64,000 nucleotides of DNA from Actinomyces procaprae (GCF_004798665.1 NZ_CP039292.1:248001-312000); one strand, 5' to 3'; shown: positions 29,223 to 38,902, counted from the stretch's first letter. The notes: generated by a model not told the origin, from the letters alone. Program-made: numbers and translations.

Positions 29223-29882
29223 TGAGTGGCATGCGTGCGCCCGTCGAGGACGCAGAGTCGCCTTCGTGAGCACGCTCGCGCTGTTGGGGGGGTGTCTTCC
29301 CGGAGCCGGCTTGCCGACGCGGGTGCCTCCGGGCGTGCGGGCCTGTGTGCTCAGCGAGGGTCGTTGTGCGCAGTCAGGCGCCCACGGCGCTTCCGCGGTG
29401 TTGGGGGCCCGGATGTCGGCAGTGGGAGGGGAGAGTGGGTCTTGTGCCGCCCTGGTTGGACCGCTCACTTCCCGTTGGACCGCTGTAAACGGTGGCTAGG
29501 GCGGTCCAACGGGGGGACAGGGGTCCAACTGGCATGCTTTACGGCCACGCACACAGACGCCCGGCCGCGCAGCGCCACCCGAGCACTCACACAACCGGAC
29601 CTAATGTGCCTGAAGACGGCCTCCGTCGTCGTGCCGAGCGACCGCGCTTTCGGGCGATTCGTAACCCACAGCGTCGACTACGCGGCCCGCTTGCCGCGCT
29701 GCCTGCGCCGCACGGCATTGGATGCCAGCCCCATCTCGTCGCATCGACGGCCCGTGGACCAGCGGTGAGGGGCTGTAGACGAGCTGGTGGCTTCCGGCGC
29801 CTGCGGGCCGCGGCCGCCCGAAGCAGGGCCTGCTGATAACACGCGTCAAGTAGAGCAACCGGAATAGCCGAGTGTTGCTGTG
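29223..29882. other. 660-bp stretch without a recognisable gene
   Basis: Short open frames exist on both strands, but none has codon bias, a plausible start site or a known motif. It is probably decayed mobile-element sequence, given the transposase remnant beside it. Nothing further can be supported. Confidence 0.5.
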
Positions 29883-31142
29883 TCAGTTGCGCAGGCAGGC
29901 CAGGGGGATGACGAAGACGCCGTCATCGCGGCGGTAGGCGGTGGCACCAGCGGTGATCACCGCAAGGAATGAGGGCTCGCCCATTCGGTCCGGGTCCACG
30001 CGATCCCGCAAGCGACGCAGGTGGGCAGCCGCGTCGTCAAGCTGCGCGGAACCGAGCTTTACCTCTACCGGCGCCCACCGTCCGTCGGCGAGGACGATGA
30101 CGGCGTCCGCCTCCAGGCCGGTCTTGTCGCGGTAGTGGAAGAGTGCCCCGTCATTGGCCTCGGCGTAGACCCTTAGATCGCGCACACACAGCGATTCGAA
30201 CTGCAGCCCGAAGGCTTCGAAGTCACGCAACAGGTCCGCCGGCGTCCAGCGCATGACGGCAGCACCGATCGAAGGGTCCACGAAGTGACGTGTCGGGCTG
30301 GTTCTTATCGCGGTCTTCGACCGTAGCGCGGGGTTCCATGCGGGCAGATCCTCAATCACGTACGCGCGCGACAACGCATCGAGATAGTCGCTTACCGTGT
30401 TGGGCGCCATGGAGGCTTCATCAACTGCGAGATCGGCGGCGATTGTGGCCTGCGAGGCCTGGGTGGAGATATGACGCGCATAGGCGCGCATGAGTGCACG
30501 CATGCGGGTGGCGTTCCGGGCAACACCATCCATGCGCGCTACATCGGAGTCGACCAATCCCTCAACGTAGTTCCTAGCCAGGCGCCCGGACGGCGTCGCT
30601 GTTCCTGCGGTGACGGCGGCCGGCCAGCCGCCGCGGCAGAGCACCCGCGCCATGTCTTCCACATCAAGCGCGGCGACGCCGGCGATCTCGCTTTCGCCGT
30701 CGAAAAGCGCTTTCAAGGATACCTGCCCAGTTGACTCCTCCGACTCGAAGAGCGTCATGGTCCGCATGACTAGGGAGGTGATCCTCCCAACGCCGGAGTG
30801 CATCCCCCGTACAGTCGGAGTGGATGAGCCGGTGAGTATGAACTGCCCCGGCTCGCCACGACGGTCGACGGCGAAGCGGATCGCATCCCACAGCTGCGGC
30901 GCCATCTGCCACTCGTCAATGAGTCGCGGTGTATCCCCTTCCAGCAGTGCGGAGGGCTTTGCATCCGCGAGCGCGAGGTAGGAGCGACTGCGGTCAGGAT
31001 CCTGAAGGTAGACGACGCTGCGGGCCTGTTGTAATGAGGTCGCGGTTTTGCCGCACCACTTCGGCCCCCTGACCTGCACCGCGCCGCTGATCGTTAGCGC
31101 TTCGCCGAGCAGATTGTCCGCGAGTCGTGGCAGGTAGCGCAT
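29883..31142 (-). CDS. AAA ATPase with DUF4143 domain
   Basis: A 419-aa protein of the AAA_14/DUF4143 type. The N-terminal P-loop is VRGPKWCGKTATS (about residues 24-36). A Walker B-like LIDEWQMAP follows at about residue 74, then the sensor segment FILTGSSTP. The C-terminal DUF4143 half contains the PD-(D/E)XK-like core (LQFESLCVRDLRVYAEA ... YRDKTGLEADAVI ... PVEVKLG). These proteins are common orphan ATPases in bacteria and their role is unclear. The ATG at 31142 is taken as start. No partner gene adjoins. Confidence 0.87.
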   Translation of the reverse strand: MRYLPRLADNLLGEALTISGAVQVRGPKWCGKTATSLQQARSVVYLQDPDRSRSYLALADAKPSALLEGDTPRLIDEWQMAPQLWDAIRFAVDRRGEPGQFILTGSSTPTVRGMHSGVGRITSLVMRTMTLFESEESTGQVSLKALFDGESEIAGVAALDVEDMARVLCRGGWPAAVTAGTATPSGRLARNYVEGLVDSDVARMDGVARNATRMRALMRAYARHISTQASQATIAADLAVDEASMAPNTVSDYLDALSRAYVIEDLPAWNPALRSKTAIRTSPTRHFVDPSIGAAVMRWTPADLLRDFEAFGLQFESLCVRDLRVYAEANDGALFHYRDKTGLEADAVIVLADGRWAPVEVKLGSAQLDDAAAHLRRLRDRVDPDRMGEPSFLAVITAGATAYRRDDGVFVIPLACLRN

Positions 31143-31205
31143 GCCTTGTTCCTCCAGCTTCCGAAACCCGCATGTTTCTGCCGCTAGCCTACGTGACTGC
31201 GCGAC

Positions 31206-31251
31206 TTGGACGGGATCTGTTGCGTCAGTTGGACGGAATCTGTTGCGTCAG
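31206..31251. repeat. Two tandem copies of a second 23-bp unit
   Basis: The unit starts TTGGACGG and ends GTTGCGTCAG. It is repeated once with a single base change (31206-31228, 31229-31251), just upstream of the AAA/DUF4143 gene. The period equals that of the neighbouring array D, and about half the positions agree in one alignment register, so it may be a distant variant. Confidence 0.8.
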
Positions 31252-31292
31252 TCGGCGGCCACAGGCAGAGCGCGCGACATTAGTTCCGTACC

Positions 31293-31354
31293 GAGGTCGG
31301 TAGATCTTACGTGCCGAGGTCGGTAGATCTTACGTGCCGAGGTCGGTAGTTATG
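31293..31354 (+). repeat. 23-bp tandem array D, 2 full units plus truncated unit
   Basis: Two GAGGTCGGTAGATC... units are followed by a truncated unit GAGGTCGGTAGTTATG. The TTA inside this truncated unit (31350-31352) is the TAA stop codon of the minus-strand PLP enzyme gene. Unlike most arrays, its distal end rather than its leader end touches the gene. Confidence 0.94.
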
Positions 31355-32564
31355 CCGGCGTCGCGCCCGCCCGATCCAGGGCGCGGCGCAGATCGGCGAG
31401 TAGGTCCTCGGCGTCCTCAATGCCAACGCTCAGCCGCAGCAGGCGGTCGGTCAGCCCGTAAGCGGCTCGCGTGGCCGGCGGCACGTCCGCATGCGTCTGC
31501 ACGCTCGGACAGGTCACCAGAGACTCCACACCACCCAGTGACTCGGCGAAGGTGAACACGTCCACCGCGTCCAGGAATGCGGCCACGTCGACGCCGTCGG
31601 CCAGCTCGAATGACACCATGCCGGAACGTCCCGGATACAGCACCCGCGTCACTCTCGCGTCGACGCGCAGGAACTCGGCCACCTTCCGGGCATTGGCCTC
31701 ATGCCGCTCCATGCGCAGGGACAGCGTCTTCAGCCCGCGCAGCAGCAGGAACGCGTCGAAGGGGCTCAGCGTCGCCCCAGTCGTGTTCAAATGATACTGG
31801 AGGCGCTCGCCCAGGGATGGGTCGGAGACGACGACGGCGCCCGCCATGACGTCGTTGTGCCCGGCCAGGTACTTCGTGGCCGAGTACACGGCCACGTCCG
31901 CCCCCAACTCCAGCGGGCGGCAGATCACCGGCGTGTAGAAGGTGTTGTCCACCGCCAGCAGTGCCCCCGCCGCATGCGCCCAGTCGGCCACCCGCGCAAT
32001 GTCCAGCTCGGTCATCATCGGGTTGGTGGGGGTCTCAATCAGCACCAGCGCGGCCGGTCGTTGCAGCGCCTCCCGCAGCCCGGTCTCCCCGACGACGAAG
32101 TCCACCTCGTAGGCGCCGTCGTCGGCCAGGCACTTCAGGTACCGGTAGCTGCCTCCATACAGGTCCTCCAAGGCTACGATCCGGGAAGCGAACGGTGCCA
32201 ACGTGGTCACGGTCAGCTGCACGGCCGCCATCCCGGAGGCGAGCGCGAAGGCCGCCGTCCCGCCGTCGAGTCGGGCCAGGGCGTCCTGCAGGACGTCGCG
32301 GGTGGGGGAGGCCGTGCGCGTGTAGTCGTAGCCGGTGGATGCCCCCAGGCCCGGGTGCCCGAACGCCGTCGACAGGTGAATCGGCGTCGTGATGGCGCCG
32401 GTGGCCGGGTCGGTGGCGGTGCCCACGTGCGCCAGCACGGTGTCGAGTCGCCAGGGGCTGGGCGTCTCCGACCACGTGGGGTGGTGCTGGATCGGTGCGG
32501 TGCGACACCCGGAGTGGTCGACGGCGGGGGCGGCGACGGCGACGGCAGATTCGCTAATGCTCAT
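31350..32564 (-). CDS. metB: Cystathionine gamma-synthase/lyase-type PLP enzyme
   Basis: A 404-aa Cys/Met-metabolism PLP enzyme. Landmarks are the YTRTASPTRDVLQDALARLDGG substrate region, the ETPTNPMM phosphate-binding segment, and the PLP lysine in SATKYLAGHNDVMAGAVV (about residue 230). It joins activated homoserine and cysteine to cystathionine, or cleaves cystathionine; the two activities cannot be told apart safely by eye. The MalY/PatB-like beta-lyase gene just upstream makes a transsulfuration pair likely. The first 40 residues are a non-conserved extension. The stop codon lies inside repeat array D. Confidence 0.85.
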   Translation of the reverse strand: MSISESAVAVAAPAVDHSGCRTAPIQHHPTWSETPSPWRLDTVLAHVGTATDPATGAITTPIHLSTAFGHPGLGASTGYDYTRTASPTRDVLQDALARLDGGTAAFALASGMAAVQLTVTTLAPFASRIVALEDLYGGSYRYLKCLADDGAYEVDFVVGETGLREALQRPAALVLIETPTNPMMTELDIARVADWAHAAGALLAVDNTFYTPVICRPLELGADVAVYSATKYLAGHNDVMAGAVVVSDPSLGERLQYHLNTTGATLSPFDAFLLLRGLKTLSLRMERHEANARKVAEFLRVDARVTRVLYPGRSGMVSFELADGVDVAAFLDAVDVFTFAESLGGVESLVTCPSVQTHADVPPATRAAYGLTDRLLRLSVGIEDAEDLLADLRRALDRAGATPA

Positions 32565-32637
32565 GAGTGCTTTCTGGCTGTGTGTGTGGGGGGATGACCG
32601 GTTTGGATGCGGTGCTCGTGCCGGTCTCAGCGAGCCT

Positions 32638-32698
32638 TATCGACCGACCTCGGCACGTAACAACTACCGACCTCGGCACGTAACTTCTACCCGATCTC
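32638..32698 (-). repeat. 23-bp tandem array E
   Basis: On the minus strand it begins with GAGATCGG after a CCCCTCACC leader, 20 bp beyond the stop codon of the beta-lyase gene. A first unit of 24 bp (one extra G), a normal 23-bp unit and a truncated unit GAGGTCGGTCGATAA follow. It sits between the beta-lyase and gamma-synthase genes. Confidence 0.92.
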
Positions 32699-32717
32699 GG
32701 TGAGGGGCGGGCGCGGG

Positions 32718-34124
32718 TCAGGCCGCACGTCGGGCGAGCAGGACGTGCACGGCGATCTCCAGGCGATCCAGCGCCTCGTCCAGGGTCGCCCGCGGGCAGG
32801 CGACGTTCAGCCTGGTGAAGCCGGCGCCGCCGGTGCCGAACAGGGCGCCGTCGTCGAGCCAAAGCCCGGCCTGATCGGTGATGAAGCCGTCCAGCTCCTC
32901 CGCCGCCAGGCCCGTGGCCTCCAGCAATCCGGTGCAGTCCAGCCACAGCAGGTAGGTGCCCTCGCCCGGGGAGACCTCAATGCCGGGCACCCGCTCCAGG
33001 CGCCGGATCACGTGCCGGCGCGCATCATCAATGTGCTCGCGCAGGGCGTCGAGCCAGGCGTCGCCGGACTTGTACGCCGCCTGGCAGGCCGTCAGCCCCA
33101 GTACATTGGGCTGGGAATAGCCGACGGCGCCGAGAGACGCTCGGAAGCGGTCGCGCAGGTCGGCGTCGGAAATGAAGATATTGGCCACCTGCAGTCCGGC
33201 CAGGTTGAAGGACTTCGACGGCGAGGTGCAGGTGATGGTGCGGGCCACGGCGTCGGCGGTGACCGTGGCGAAGGGGGTGGTGCGGTGCCCGGGCAGGGCG
33301 AGGTCGGCGTGCACCTCGTCGGAGACCACGAGCACGTTGTGGCGCTCGACGACCTTGGCCAGCCCGGTCAACTCGGCGCGCGACCACACCCGGCCCACCG
33401 GGTTGTGCGGGTTGCACAGGAGCAGCAGGTGGGCGCCGGTGCGCGCGAGCACGGCCTCCAGTGCGTCCAGGTCGCGCCGGTAGACGCCGTCGGCTCCCCG
33501 CACCAGCGGGGCCGGGGCCACCACGCGCCCCTGCTGCTCGACCACCTCCCGGAACGGGTAGTAGACGGGCTCCTCAATGACGACGGCGTCGCCCGGCTCG
33601 GTGAAGGCGCGCACCGCCGTCGCCAGTGCGGGCACGACCCCGGGGGTCACCACATTCCAGGCCGGGTCGATGCGCCAGTCGTAGCGGCGGGCGAACCAGG
33701 CGGCCAGGGTGGCGTCGTACGCGGCGTCGGGCTCGCTGTAGCCGAAGATGCCGTGCCGCACCCGCCACAGCAGGGCGTTGGTGACGCAGGGGGCGGTGGT
33801 GTGGTCCATGTCGGCCACCCACAGCGGCAGGGCGGTCTCGGGGCGGCCCCGCTGCGCGGCGAAGTCCCACTTGAGGCTGGCGGTGCCGTTGCGGTCGTGG
33901 ACCACGTCGAAGGGGGAGGTGGGGGCGTGCGGCGCGAGGTCTGCGGCAACGGGCGCAGGCGAGCCGTTGGTGGTTTCCGGCAATGCGGCAATGCCTGCGG
34001 CAGGGTCGGCCGCCGGTGCCGGGGGGCCGGCCGGGGACGGGTGTCGGCGGTCTTGAGTGGGTGGGTGATTCGGATCGTATGCGGTGCCGGCGTCTGTGAC
34101 GACGGCGGGGGCGAGGGTGGTCAT
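32718..34124 (-). CDS. MalY/PatB-type cystathionine beta-lyase (aminotransferase class I/II)
   Basis: A 468-aa PLP enzyme that splits cystathionine to homocysteine. The core shows LPLWVADMDHTTAP near its start, NPHNPVGRVW, SDEVHADL, and the PLP lysine in SPSKSFNLAGLQ, all typical of the MalY/PatB group. A Pro/Ala-rich N-terminal extension of about 75 residues is unusual for the family. The ATG at 34124 has AGGAAG upstream and is preferred to a more distal ATG at 34154. It is in line with the gamma-synthase gene, with repeat array E between. Confidence 0.86.
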   Translation of the reverse strand: MTTLAPAVVTDAGTAYDPNHPPTQDRRHPSPAGPPAPAADPAAGIAALPETTNGSPAPVAADLAPHAPTSPFDVVHDRNGTASLKWDFAAQRGRPETALPLWVADMDHTTAPCVTNALLWRVRHGIFGYSEPDAAYDATLAAWFARRYDWRIDPAWNVVTPGVVPALATAVRAFTEPGDAVVIEEPVYYPFREVVEQQGRVVAPAPLVRGADGVYRRDLDALEAVLARTGAHLLLLCNPHNPVGRVWSRAELTGLAKVVERHNVLVVSDEVHADLALPGHRTTPFATVTADAVARTITCTSPSKSFNLAGLQVANIFISDADLRDRFRASLGAVGYSQPNVLGLTACQAAYKSGDAWLDALREHIDDARRHVIRRLERVPGIEVSPGEGTYLLWLDCTGLLEATGLAAEELDGFITDQAGLWLDDGALFGTGGAGFTRLNVACPRATLDEALDRLEIAVHVLLARRAA

Positions 34125-34151
34125 GGTGCTTCCTGGAAGACTTGGGGCCGC

Positions 34152-34212
34152 CATATCAACCGATCTCGGTACGTAAGTTCTACCGATCTCGGTGGTTATT
34201 ACTACCGATCTC
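34152..34212 (-). repeat. 22/23-bp tandem array F
   Basis: On the minus strand: leader CCCCTCGCC, then GAGATCGG units (one of the variant type with TAATAACCACC, one ending TTACGTACC), then a truncated unit ending GATATG. It lies just upstream of the beta-lyase start codon. Confidence 0.9.
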
Positions 34213-34552
34213 GGCGAGGGGTGGGCGTGGCGGCAGCGAACTGAGGACTACTGGGGGTTTGAACGCGGGCCGACGTAACCGACGGCTGCGGAGTGCGACG
34301 AGCGCCCGTGGGCGGCTCGGACTCTGACCGTTACTCGTGTGAACAGCGACGGCTGGCGCTGTCAGCGCATCTGCATTCGACGCACGCTTCCGGCGCGCAC
34401 CAGCGGGGTACGAGTCGTGAGCGTCGAAGCGATCATGGGCTGAGGTTAATGCCGCAGGCGCCGGGTGTGTCAAGAGCGGCCGGTATGCGATCTCCCGTGT
34501 GGGGGCGTGGGTGGGTCTTGTGGGGTGGGGGGCGGCTCACGGCGCCATGCGT
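34213..34552. other. 340-bp intergenic stretch
   Basis: This lies between array F and the end of the TetR gene. No gene, strong hairpin or repeat is seen. Confidence 0.5.
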
Positions 34553-35335
34553 CTAGGCGTCACCGGAGTGGACGACCGGCGTCGACAGGCGGGCCAGCAG
34601 CGTGGGGAGAGTCCGCCCCAGGAAGGCGGTCAGGTCCGGGATCTCCGCATGTGCTCCGGCGTCGTCGAGCCCGTCGGACAGCGCCATGCGCATGGAGCGC
34701 ACCGCGGCGGCCATGATGAGCTCGGTGGTGTCCTCGGGGCTGAGCAGGCACTCGCGGCCGATCGACGCCAGCCCCTCCACGAGTACCCCGACCAGGTGCC
34801 GTCTGAAGACGGCGTAGCTCTCGCGCAGGGGTGCGGCTCCGGCGTCGTCCCGCGTGCGTGCGATATAGGCGGCGAACTCGTGCTGAAGGAGGAAGACCTC
34901 CCGGGAGATCGGCATCGCCCCGAGCAGCCTGGAGGCGAGCTCCGCCAGCCCGGCGGCGAGTTCGGCGTCGGTCTCCGGGGCGGATCCGTCGGGAGTGCTC
35001 GGTACCGCCCCGGCGACCGAGGCGTCCACGAACTCGATGATGGAGGCCCATTGCTCCTCGGCCAGGCGCTGCACGAAGTGGTCCATGTCGGTGAAGTTGG
35101 AGTAGAAGGCGCCGCGGGTGAAGCCGGCCCGGGAGCAGATGTCGCCCACGGAGGTTCCGCCGATGCCCTTGTTGGCAATCAGCTCCCGGCCCGCGGCCAG
35201 CAACAGCGCCTGCGTCTGGGCGCGGCGCTCGGACGGGGCGACGCCGATCAGCCGCCGCACTGCGGCCCGGCGGGCGGACAGGCGTGCGCCGGCCGCCTCG
35301 ATCAGCTCCTCCGCCTGTTCCCTGTTCGTGCTCAT
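34553..35335 (-). CDS. TetR-family transcriptional repressor
   Basis: A 260-aa regulator. The helix-turn-helix is at about residues 50-80 (TSVGDICSRAGFTRGAFYSNF). About 35 residues precede the usual TetR start (SERRAQTQALLLAAGRELI), a longer N-terminus than usual. It is divergent from the YhgE/Pip gene, and two palindromes of the form ATACA-N4-TGTAT lie between the genes. It most likely represses the membrane protein gene and itself; the ligand is unknown. Confidence 0.88.
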   Translation of the reverse strand: MSTNREQAEELIEAAGARLSARRAAVRRLIGVAPSERRAQTQALLLAAGRELIANKGIGGTSVGDICSRAGFTRGAFYSNFTDMDHFVQRLAEEQWASIIEFVDASVAGAVPSTPDGSAPETDAELAAGLAELASRLLGAMPISREVFLLQHEFAAYIARTRDDAGAAPLRESYAVFRRHLVGVLVEGLASIGRECLLSPEDTTELIMAAAVRSMRMALSDGLDDAGAHAEIPDLTAFLGRTLPTLLARLSTPVVHSGDA

Positions 35336-35466
35336 GTCCGGCTCATCATGTCACCTCCCGGCGCGCTGTGTCATTCACGACATTCGTGGTGGTGGCGTCC
35401 GGGCTGTTCTCGGCGTCCGCCCGGGAGTTGTTGGGGTGTCGTGCGGATTGCTGCCAGACCCGCATG

Positions 35467-35506
35467 ATACAGATGTGTATTGAAGACTTCGATACAGGTA
35501 TGTATC
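35467..35506. promoter_or_regulatory. Paired TetR-type operator palindromes
   Basis: ATACAGATGTGTAT (35467-35480) and GATACAGGTATGTATC (35491-35506) are both ATACA-N4-TGTAT palindromes with centres 25 bp apart. They lie between the divergent TetR and YhgE/Pip genes, 35 bp before the latter's start, and are the best candidates for the repressor sites. Confidence 0.75.
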
Positions 35507-35540
35507 GTCGGTTGGCGGAACTCAGGGGAGGCAACTGAAA

Positions 35541-38450
35541 ATGAAGAGGCTCAGCGGTTCGCGCATCGCCAACCTGGTCGTGGTACTGGCAGTATCCATA
35601 GTCCCGCTGCTGTACGCCGGCCTGCTGACGCTGGCGTACCAGAACCCCACCAACAGGCTCGGCGACATCAAGGCCGCCGTCGTCAACGAGGACACCGCCT
35701 ACACGGCCACCCTCGCCGACGGGCAGACCGAGACCTTCAACCTCGGCGCCGACCTCACCGACGCCCTCACCCACCCCGACGGCAATGAGAAGGTCGGCTT
35801 CACCTGGGAGCAGATGGACGCCGCCACCGCCGAGGCGGACATGAACACGCAGAAGGTCCGCGCCATCCTCTACATACCGGCCGACTTCTCCCAGATCGCC
35901 TCCCGCGTCGGCTCCGCCGACCCCTCCGACGCCGTCACCCAGGAGCTCAGGCTCGTCACCGACGACGGCATCAACTACCTGGCCGGCACCATGGCCGCCA
36001 CCGTCGCCTCCGAGCTGTCCAACCGCCTGGAGCAGCAGGGCGCCGAACGCGTCCTGTCCACCCTGCTGCTGAGCGTCTCCACCATCCGCGAGGGACTCGT
36101 AGAGGCCTCCGACGGCGCCACCGCCCTGGCCTCCGGCGCCGCCACCCTCGAATCGGGCACCACCGAGGCCGCCGACGGCGCCGACCGGCTGGCCGACGGG
36201 GCCACCACCCTCACCGTCGGCATGAGTGAGCTGGCCTCCGGCGCCGTCACCCTCACCGACGGGCTGACCGCCCTCGCCTCCTCCACTTCCACCGCCGCAT
36301 CCGGCTCCCAGCAACTGGCCGACGGCGTGGCCCGACTGTCCGCCGGCGCAGCCTCCGCGGCCTCCGGAGCCGGCACGCTGTCCGCCGGCGCGGACACCCT
36401 GGCCGACGGCACCTCAACGCTTGCAACGGGCGCCGCCACGGTCGACTCCGGCGCCCGGCGGGTGTCTACCGGTGCGGCGTCGGCCGCCTCCGGTGCGAGC
36501 ACCCTCGCGGCGGGAGCGTCAAACCTGTCCACGGGCGCCTCCACGCTCTCCTCCGGCGTGACCGACTACGTCGACGGCGTCGAGCAGGCCTACACGACCC
36601 TCAAGGACCGGATCGACCCCGGCGCTGAGCAGGTCTCGCAGGGGGCCGGCCAGATGTCCACGAGTGTCGGCACCGCGACCGACTCCTACAGCGCCGGGCA
36701 GGAGACGCTCTACGGCGCCGCGAACGACCTGGCTGCGGGCGCCCAGGCCGCCGTCAGCGGGATCGGCACGGCGACCGACTCGGCAACGGCCGGGCAGCAG
36801 ACCCTGTACGGCGCCGTCAACGACTACACCGGCGGTGTGTCCACCGCCCAGGCCGGCGCCGGCCGGGTCGCCGACGCCCTCGCCGGCGCCTACCAGCAGT
36901 GCGTGAGCGACCATGGTGAAACGGACGCGACCTGCCAGGCTATCGCCCAGGCCGCCGGCGGGCTCGGAACCAGAGAGGACACCGCCGAGTCCGGCACCGT
37001 GCTCGGAGGCCTCAACGCCCTGGCCGCATCCAGTGCGAGTGTGAGCGGCGCCGTCGGCCAGGTCGCCACAGGGGCCGCGCAGCTCTCGAGCGGCGCCAGC
37101 AGCCTGAAGAGCTCGGTCGGAGACGTCGCCTCCGGGGCGCAGCAGCTGGCCTCCGGCGCGGCCGCGCTGGCCGGGGGCCTGGGGGAGGCCGGCGATGTGT
37201 ACAACGCCTCCACCGGCGCCGACGCCACCCTCACCGGGGTGCTGGCGGCCCTGTCCGCCCAGGGCGACGCACTTTCCGCCGGCGCGGACACCGTCAGCGG
37301 AGGCGCCGGCCAGGTCGCCACCGGCTCCGACGACCTGTCTACCGGCCTGAATACCCTGACCGCCGGCGCGTCGAGCCTGTCCGCAGGCGCCGCGCAGCTT
37401 GCCGCCGGGGCCGACTCCGTGAACTCCGGCGCCCAGAGCTTGCGCTCCGGCGCCGCCGCCCTGTCCGGCGGCCTCGACACACTATCCGCCGGCGCCTCCA
37501 CCGCCGCCACATCCTCCCAGACCCTGGCCGACGGCGTGGCCCGCCTGTCCGCCGGCGCCAACGCCGCCTCCGTAGGTGCCGACAACCTGTCCGGCGGCCT
37601 GGGCACGGCCTACTCGGGGTCCTCGACGCTGGCCGACGGCGCCACCACCCTCAGCGAGGGCCTGGGACAGCTGAAGGACGGCTCCTCCAACCTGGCCGAC
37701 GGCGCCACCACCCTCAGCGAGGGCCTGGAGGACGGCGTCGACCGGATTCCCGACTACACCGCGGCCCAGCGCCAGACGATGACCGACGTGGCCGCGGATG
37801 CCGCCAACGTGGATGCGGTGCGCGAGAATCCCGTCGCCAACAACGGCGCCGGCTTCACTCCCATGTTCATGAGCCTGGCACTGTGGGTCGGCGCCATTGC
37901 CCTGTTCCTGGTGCTGCCCGCCCTGGACAAGCGTGACCACGGTGAGCGCTGGTACGCCGCGGCGATCCGGCCCGCCACGACGGCGGCCCTGCTGGCCGTC
38001 ACCCAGGCCGTGGTCATGATGGTTGCGGTGAACGCCGCGGGGGAGATCCGCGCCGCCAACCTGCTGGGCCTGTGCGCCATGGCCATCGCAGCCTCGCTGA
38101 CATTCGTCGCCATCAATCAGGCCTGCGTCGCCACGCTCGCCTTCCGGGGCCGGTTCGTCTCGATCATCCTGCTGAGTTTGCAGATCACCTCCATGGGCGC
38201 GAGCTTCCCGATCGAGACCACGCCGCGGTTCTTCCAGTGGATCCACCCCTATCTGCCGATGAGCTACACCCAACTGGCGTTCCGGCGGCTGATCGCCGGT
38301 GGCGGGGTGGATGGGATCTACCTGCGGACGCTGGTGGTGCTGGCGGTGTGGGCGCTGGCGGCCTGGGCATTCATCCTGCTGGGTGCCCGGCTGCGCCGCG
38401 GCCCGAGGCCGCTGCCGGCCGACAACGCCCTGGCGCCCACTGCGGCGTAA
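35541..38450 (+). CDS. YhgE/Pip-family membrane protein
   Basis: A 969-aa membrane protein. The N-terminal helix and the TLAYQNPTNRLGDIKAAVVNED segment match the YhgE/Pip N-terminal domain. Then comes a very long extracytoplasmic region of repeated LxxGAxxLxxG heptad-like units (about residues 195-740). The C-terminal ABC-2-type membrane domain has about five helices (from ALWVGAIALFLVLPALDKR to the end). Relatives include phage-infection protein and type VII-linked membrane proteins; the substrate is unknown. The ATG at 35541 has GGGGAGG upstream. It is divergent from its probable TetR repressor. Confidence 0.88.
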   Translation: MKRLSGSRIANLVVVLAVSIVPLLYAGLLTLAYQNPTNRLGDIKAAVVNEDTAYTATLADGQTETFNLGADLTDALTHPDGNEKVGFTWEQMDAATAEADMNTQKVRAILYIPADFSQIASRVGSADPSDAVTQELRLVTDDGINYLAGTMAATVASELSNRLEQQGAERVLSTLLLSVSTIREGLVEASDGATALASGAATLESGTTEAADGADRLADGATTLTVGMSELASGAVTLTDGLTALASSTSTAASGSQQLADGVARLSAGAASAASGAGTLSAGADTLADGTSTLATGAATVDSGARRVSTGAASAASGASTLAAGASNLSTGASTLSSGVTDYVDGVEQAYTTLKDRIDPGAEQVSQGAGQMSTSVGTATDSYSAGQETLYGAANDLAAGAQAAVSGIGTATDSATAGQQTLYGAVNDYTGGVSTAQAGAGRVADALAGAYQQCVSDHGETDATCQAIAQAAGGLGTREDTAESGTVLGGLNALAASSASVSGAVGQVATGAAQLSSGASSLKSSVGDVASGAQQLASGAAALAGGLGEAGDVYNASTGADATLTGVLAALSAQGDALSAGADTVSGGAGQVATGSDDLSTGLNTLTAGASSLSAGAAQLAAGADSVNSGAQSLRSGAAALSGGLDTLSAGASTAATSSQTLADGVARLSAGANAASVGADNLSGGLGTAYSGSSTLADGATTLSEGLGQLKDGSSNLADGATTLSEGLEDGVDRIPDYTAAQRQTMTDVAADAANVDAVRENPVANNGAGFTPMFMSLALWVGAIALFLVLPALDKRDHGERWYAAAIRPATTAALLAVTQAVVMMVAVNAAGEIRAANLLGLCAMAIAASLTFVAINQACVATLAFRGRFVSIILLSLQITSMGASFPIETTPRFFQWIHPYLPMSYTQLAFRRLIAGGGVDGIYLRTLVVLAVWALAAWAFILLGARLRRGPRPLPADNALAPTAA

Positions 38451-38740
38451 GAGCGGCGCCCGGCGGGGTGCGCAGCGTCGACGCCGGGGTGGGACTCGTT
38501 GGGGTGGGGTCGGAGTGGGTGGGCCGCGTAGCGAGTGGGTGGGCCGGCAGGCTCATCGGGTCCTTCGCCCGGCGAGACGCCGGCTGCCAAGCCCGCGGGC
38601 ACGTAGAGGAGGTCCGGGGCCGGGCGGTGGAGTTGTTCGAGGACGTCGCCTGCCCGAGGGCAACCTGCGCCGGTCGAGAACGACCCCACCGACCCGAACG
38701 CCATGTTCTTACGGCACCCAGCTCGAACCGGAACCGCCAC
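38451..38740. other. Non-coding tail, probable decayed element
   Basis: No gene is supported. It is followed at 38741-38760 by an isolated ISL3-type right end, so it may be the remains of an element whose left end cannot be found. Confidence 0.4.
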
Positions 38741-38833
38741 GCCCTCAAACCGGAAGAGCCGGATTGGGTTTTCGGTGATTTACCCGTGTTTGAGGCTGGG
38801 CGCGTGTGCCGGGTAGGTGGGCAGCAGGCGGTG

Positions 38834-38891
38834 CATACCGATCTCGGTGCGTAACAACTACCGACCTCGGTGCGTAGCGTTGACCGACCTC
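38834..38891 (-). repeat. 23-bp tandem array G, 2 full units plus truncated unit
   Basis: On the minus strand two GAGGTCGGT units end in TACGCACC, and a truncated GAGATCGGTATG unit follows. The leader side is 11 bp from the left end of the MITE-like element at 38903. Confidence 0.9.
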
Positions 38892-38902
38892 GGCGGTAAT
38901 AA

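Noticed and set aside
29226..29768. Open frames of 100-180 codons in the gene-free stretch after guaB1
   Set aside because: Different frames overlap, none has a ribosome binding site or recognisable domain, and the stretch borders a transposase remnant.
31350..34124. SAM or cobalamin riboswitch upstream of the two methionine/cysteine enzymes
   Set aside because: The leader regions contain only the repeat arrays and short gaps; no conserved riboswitch core could be found by eye.
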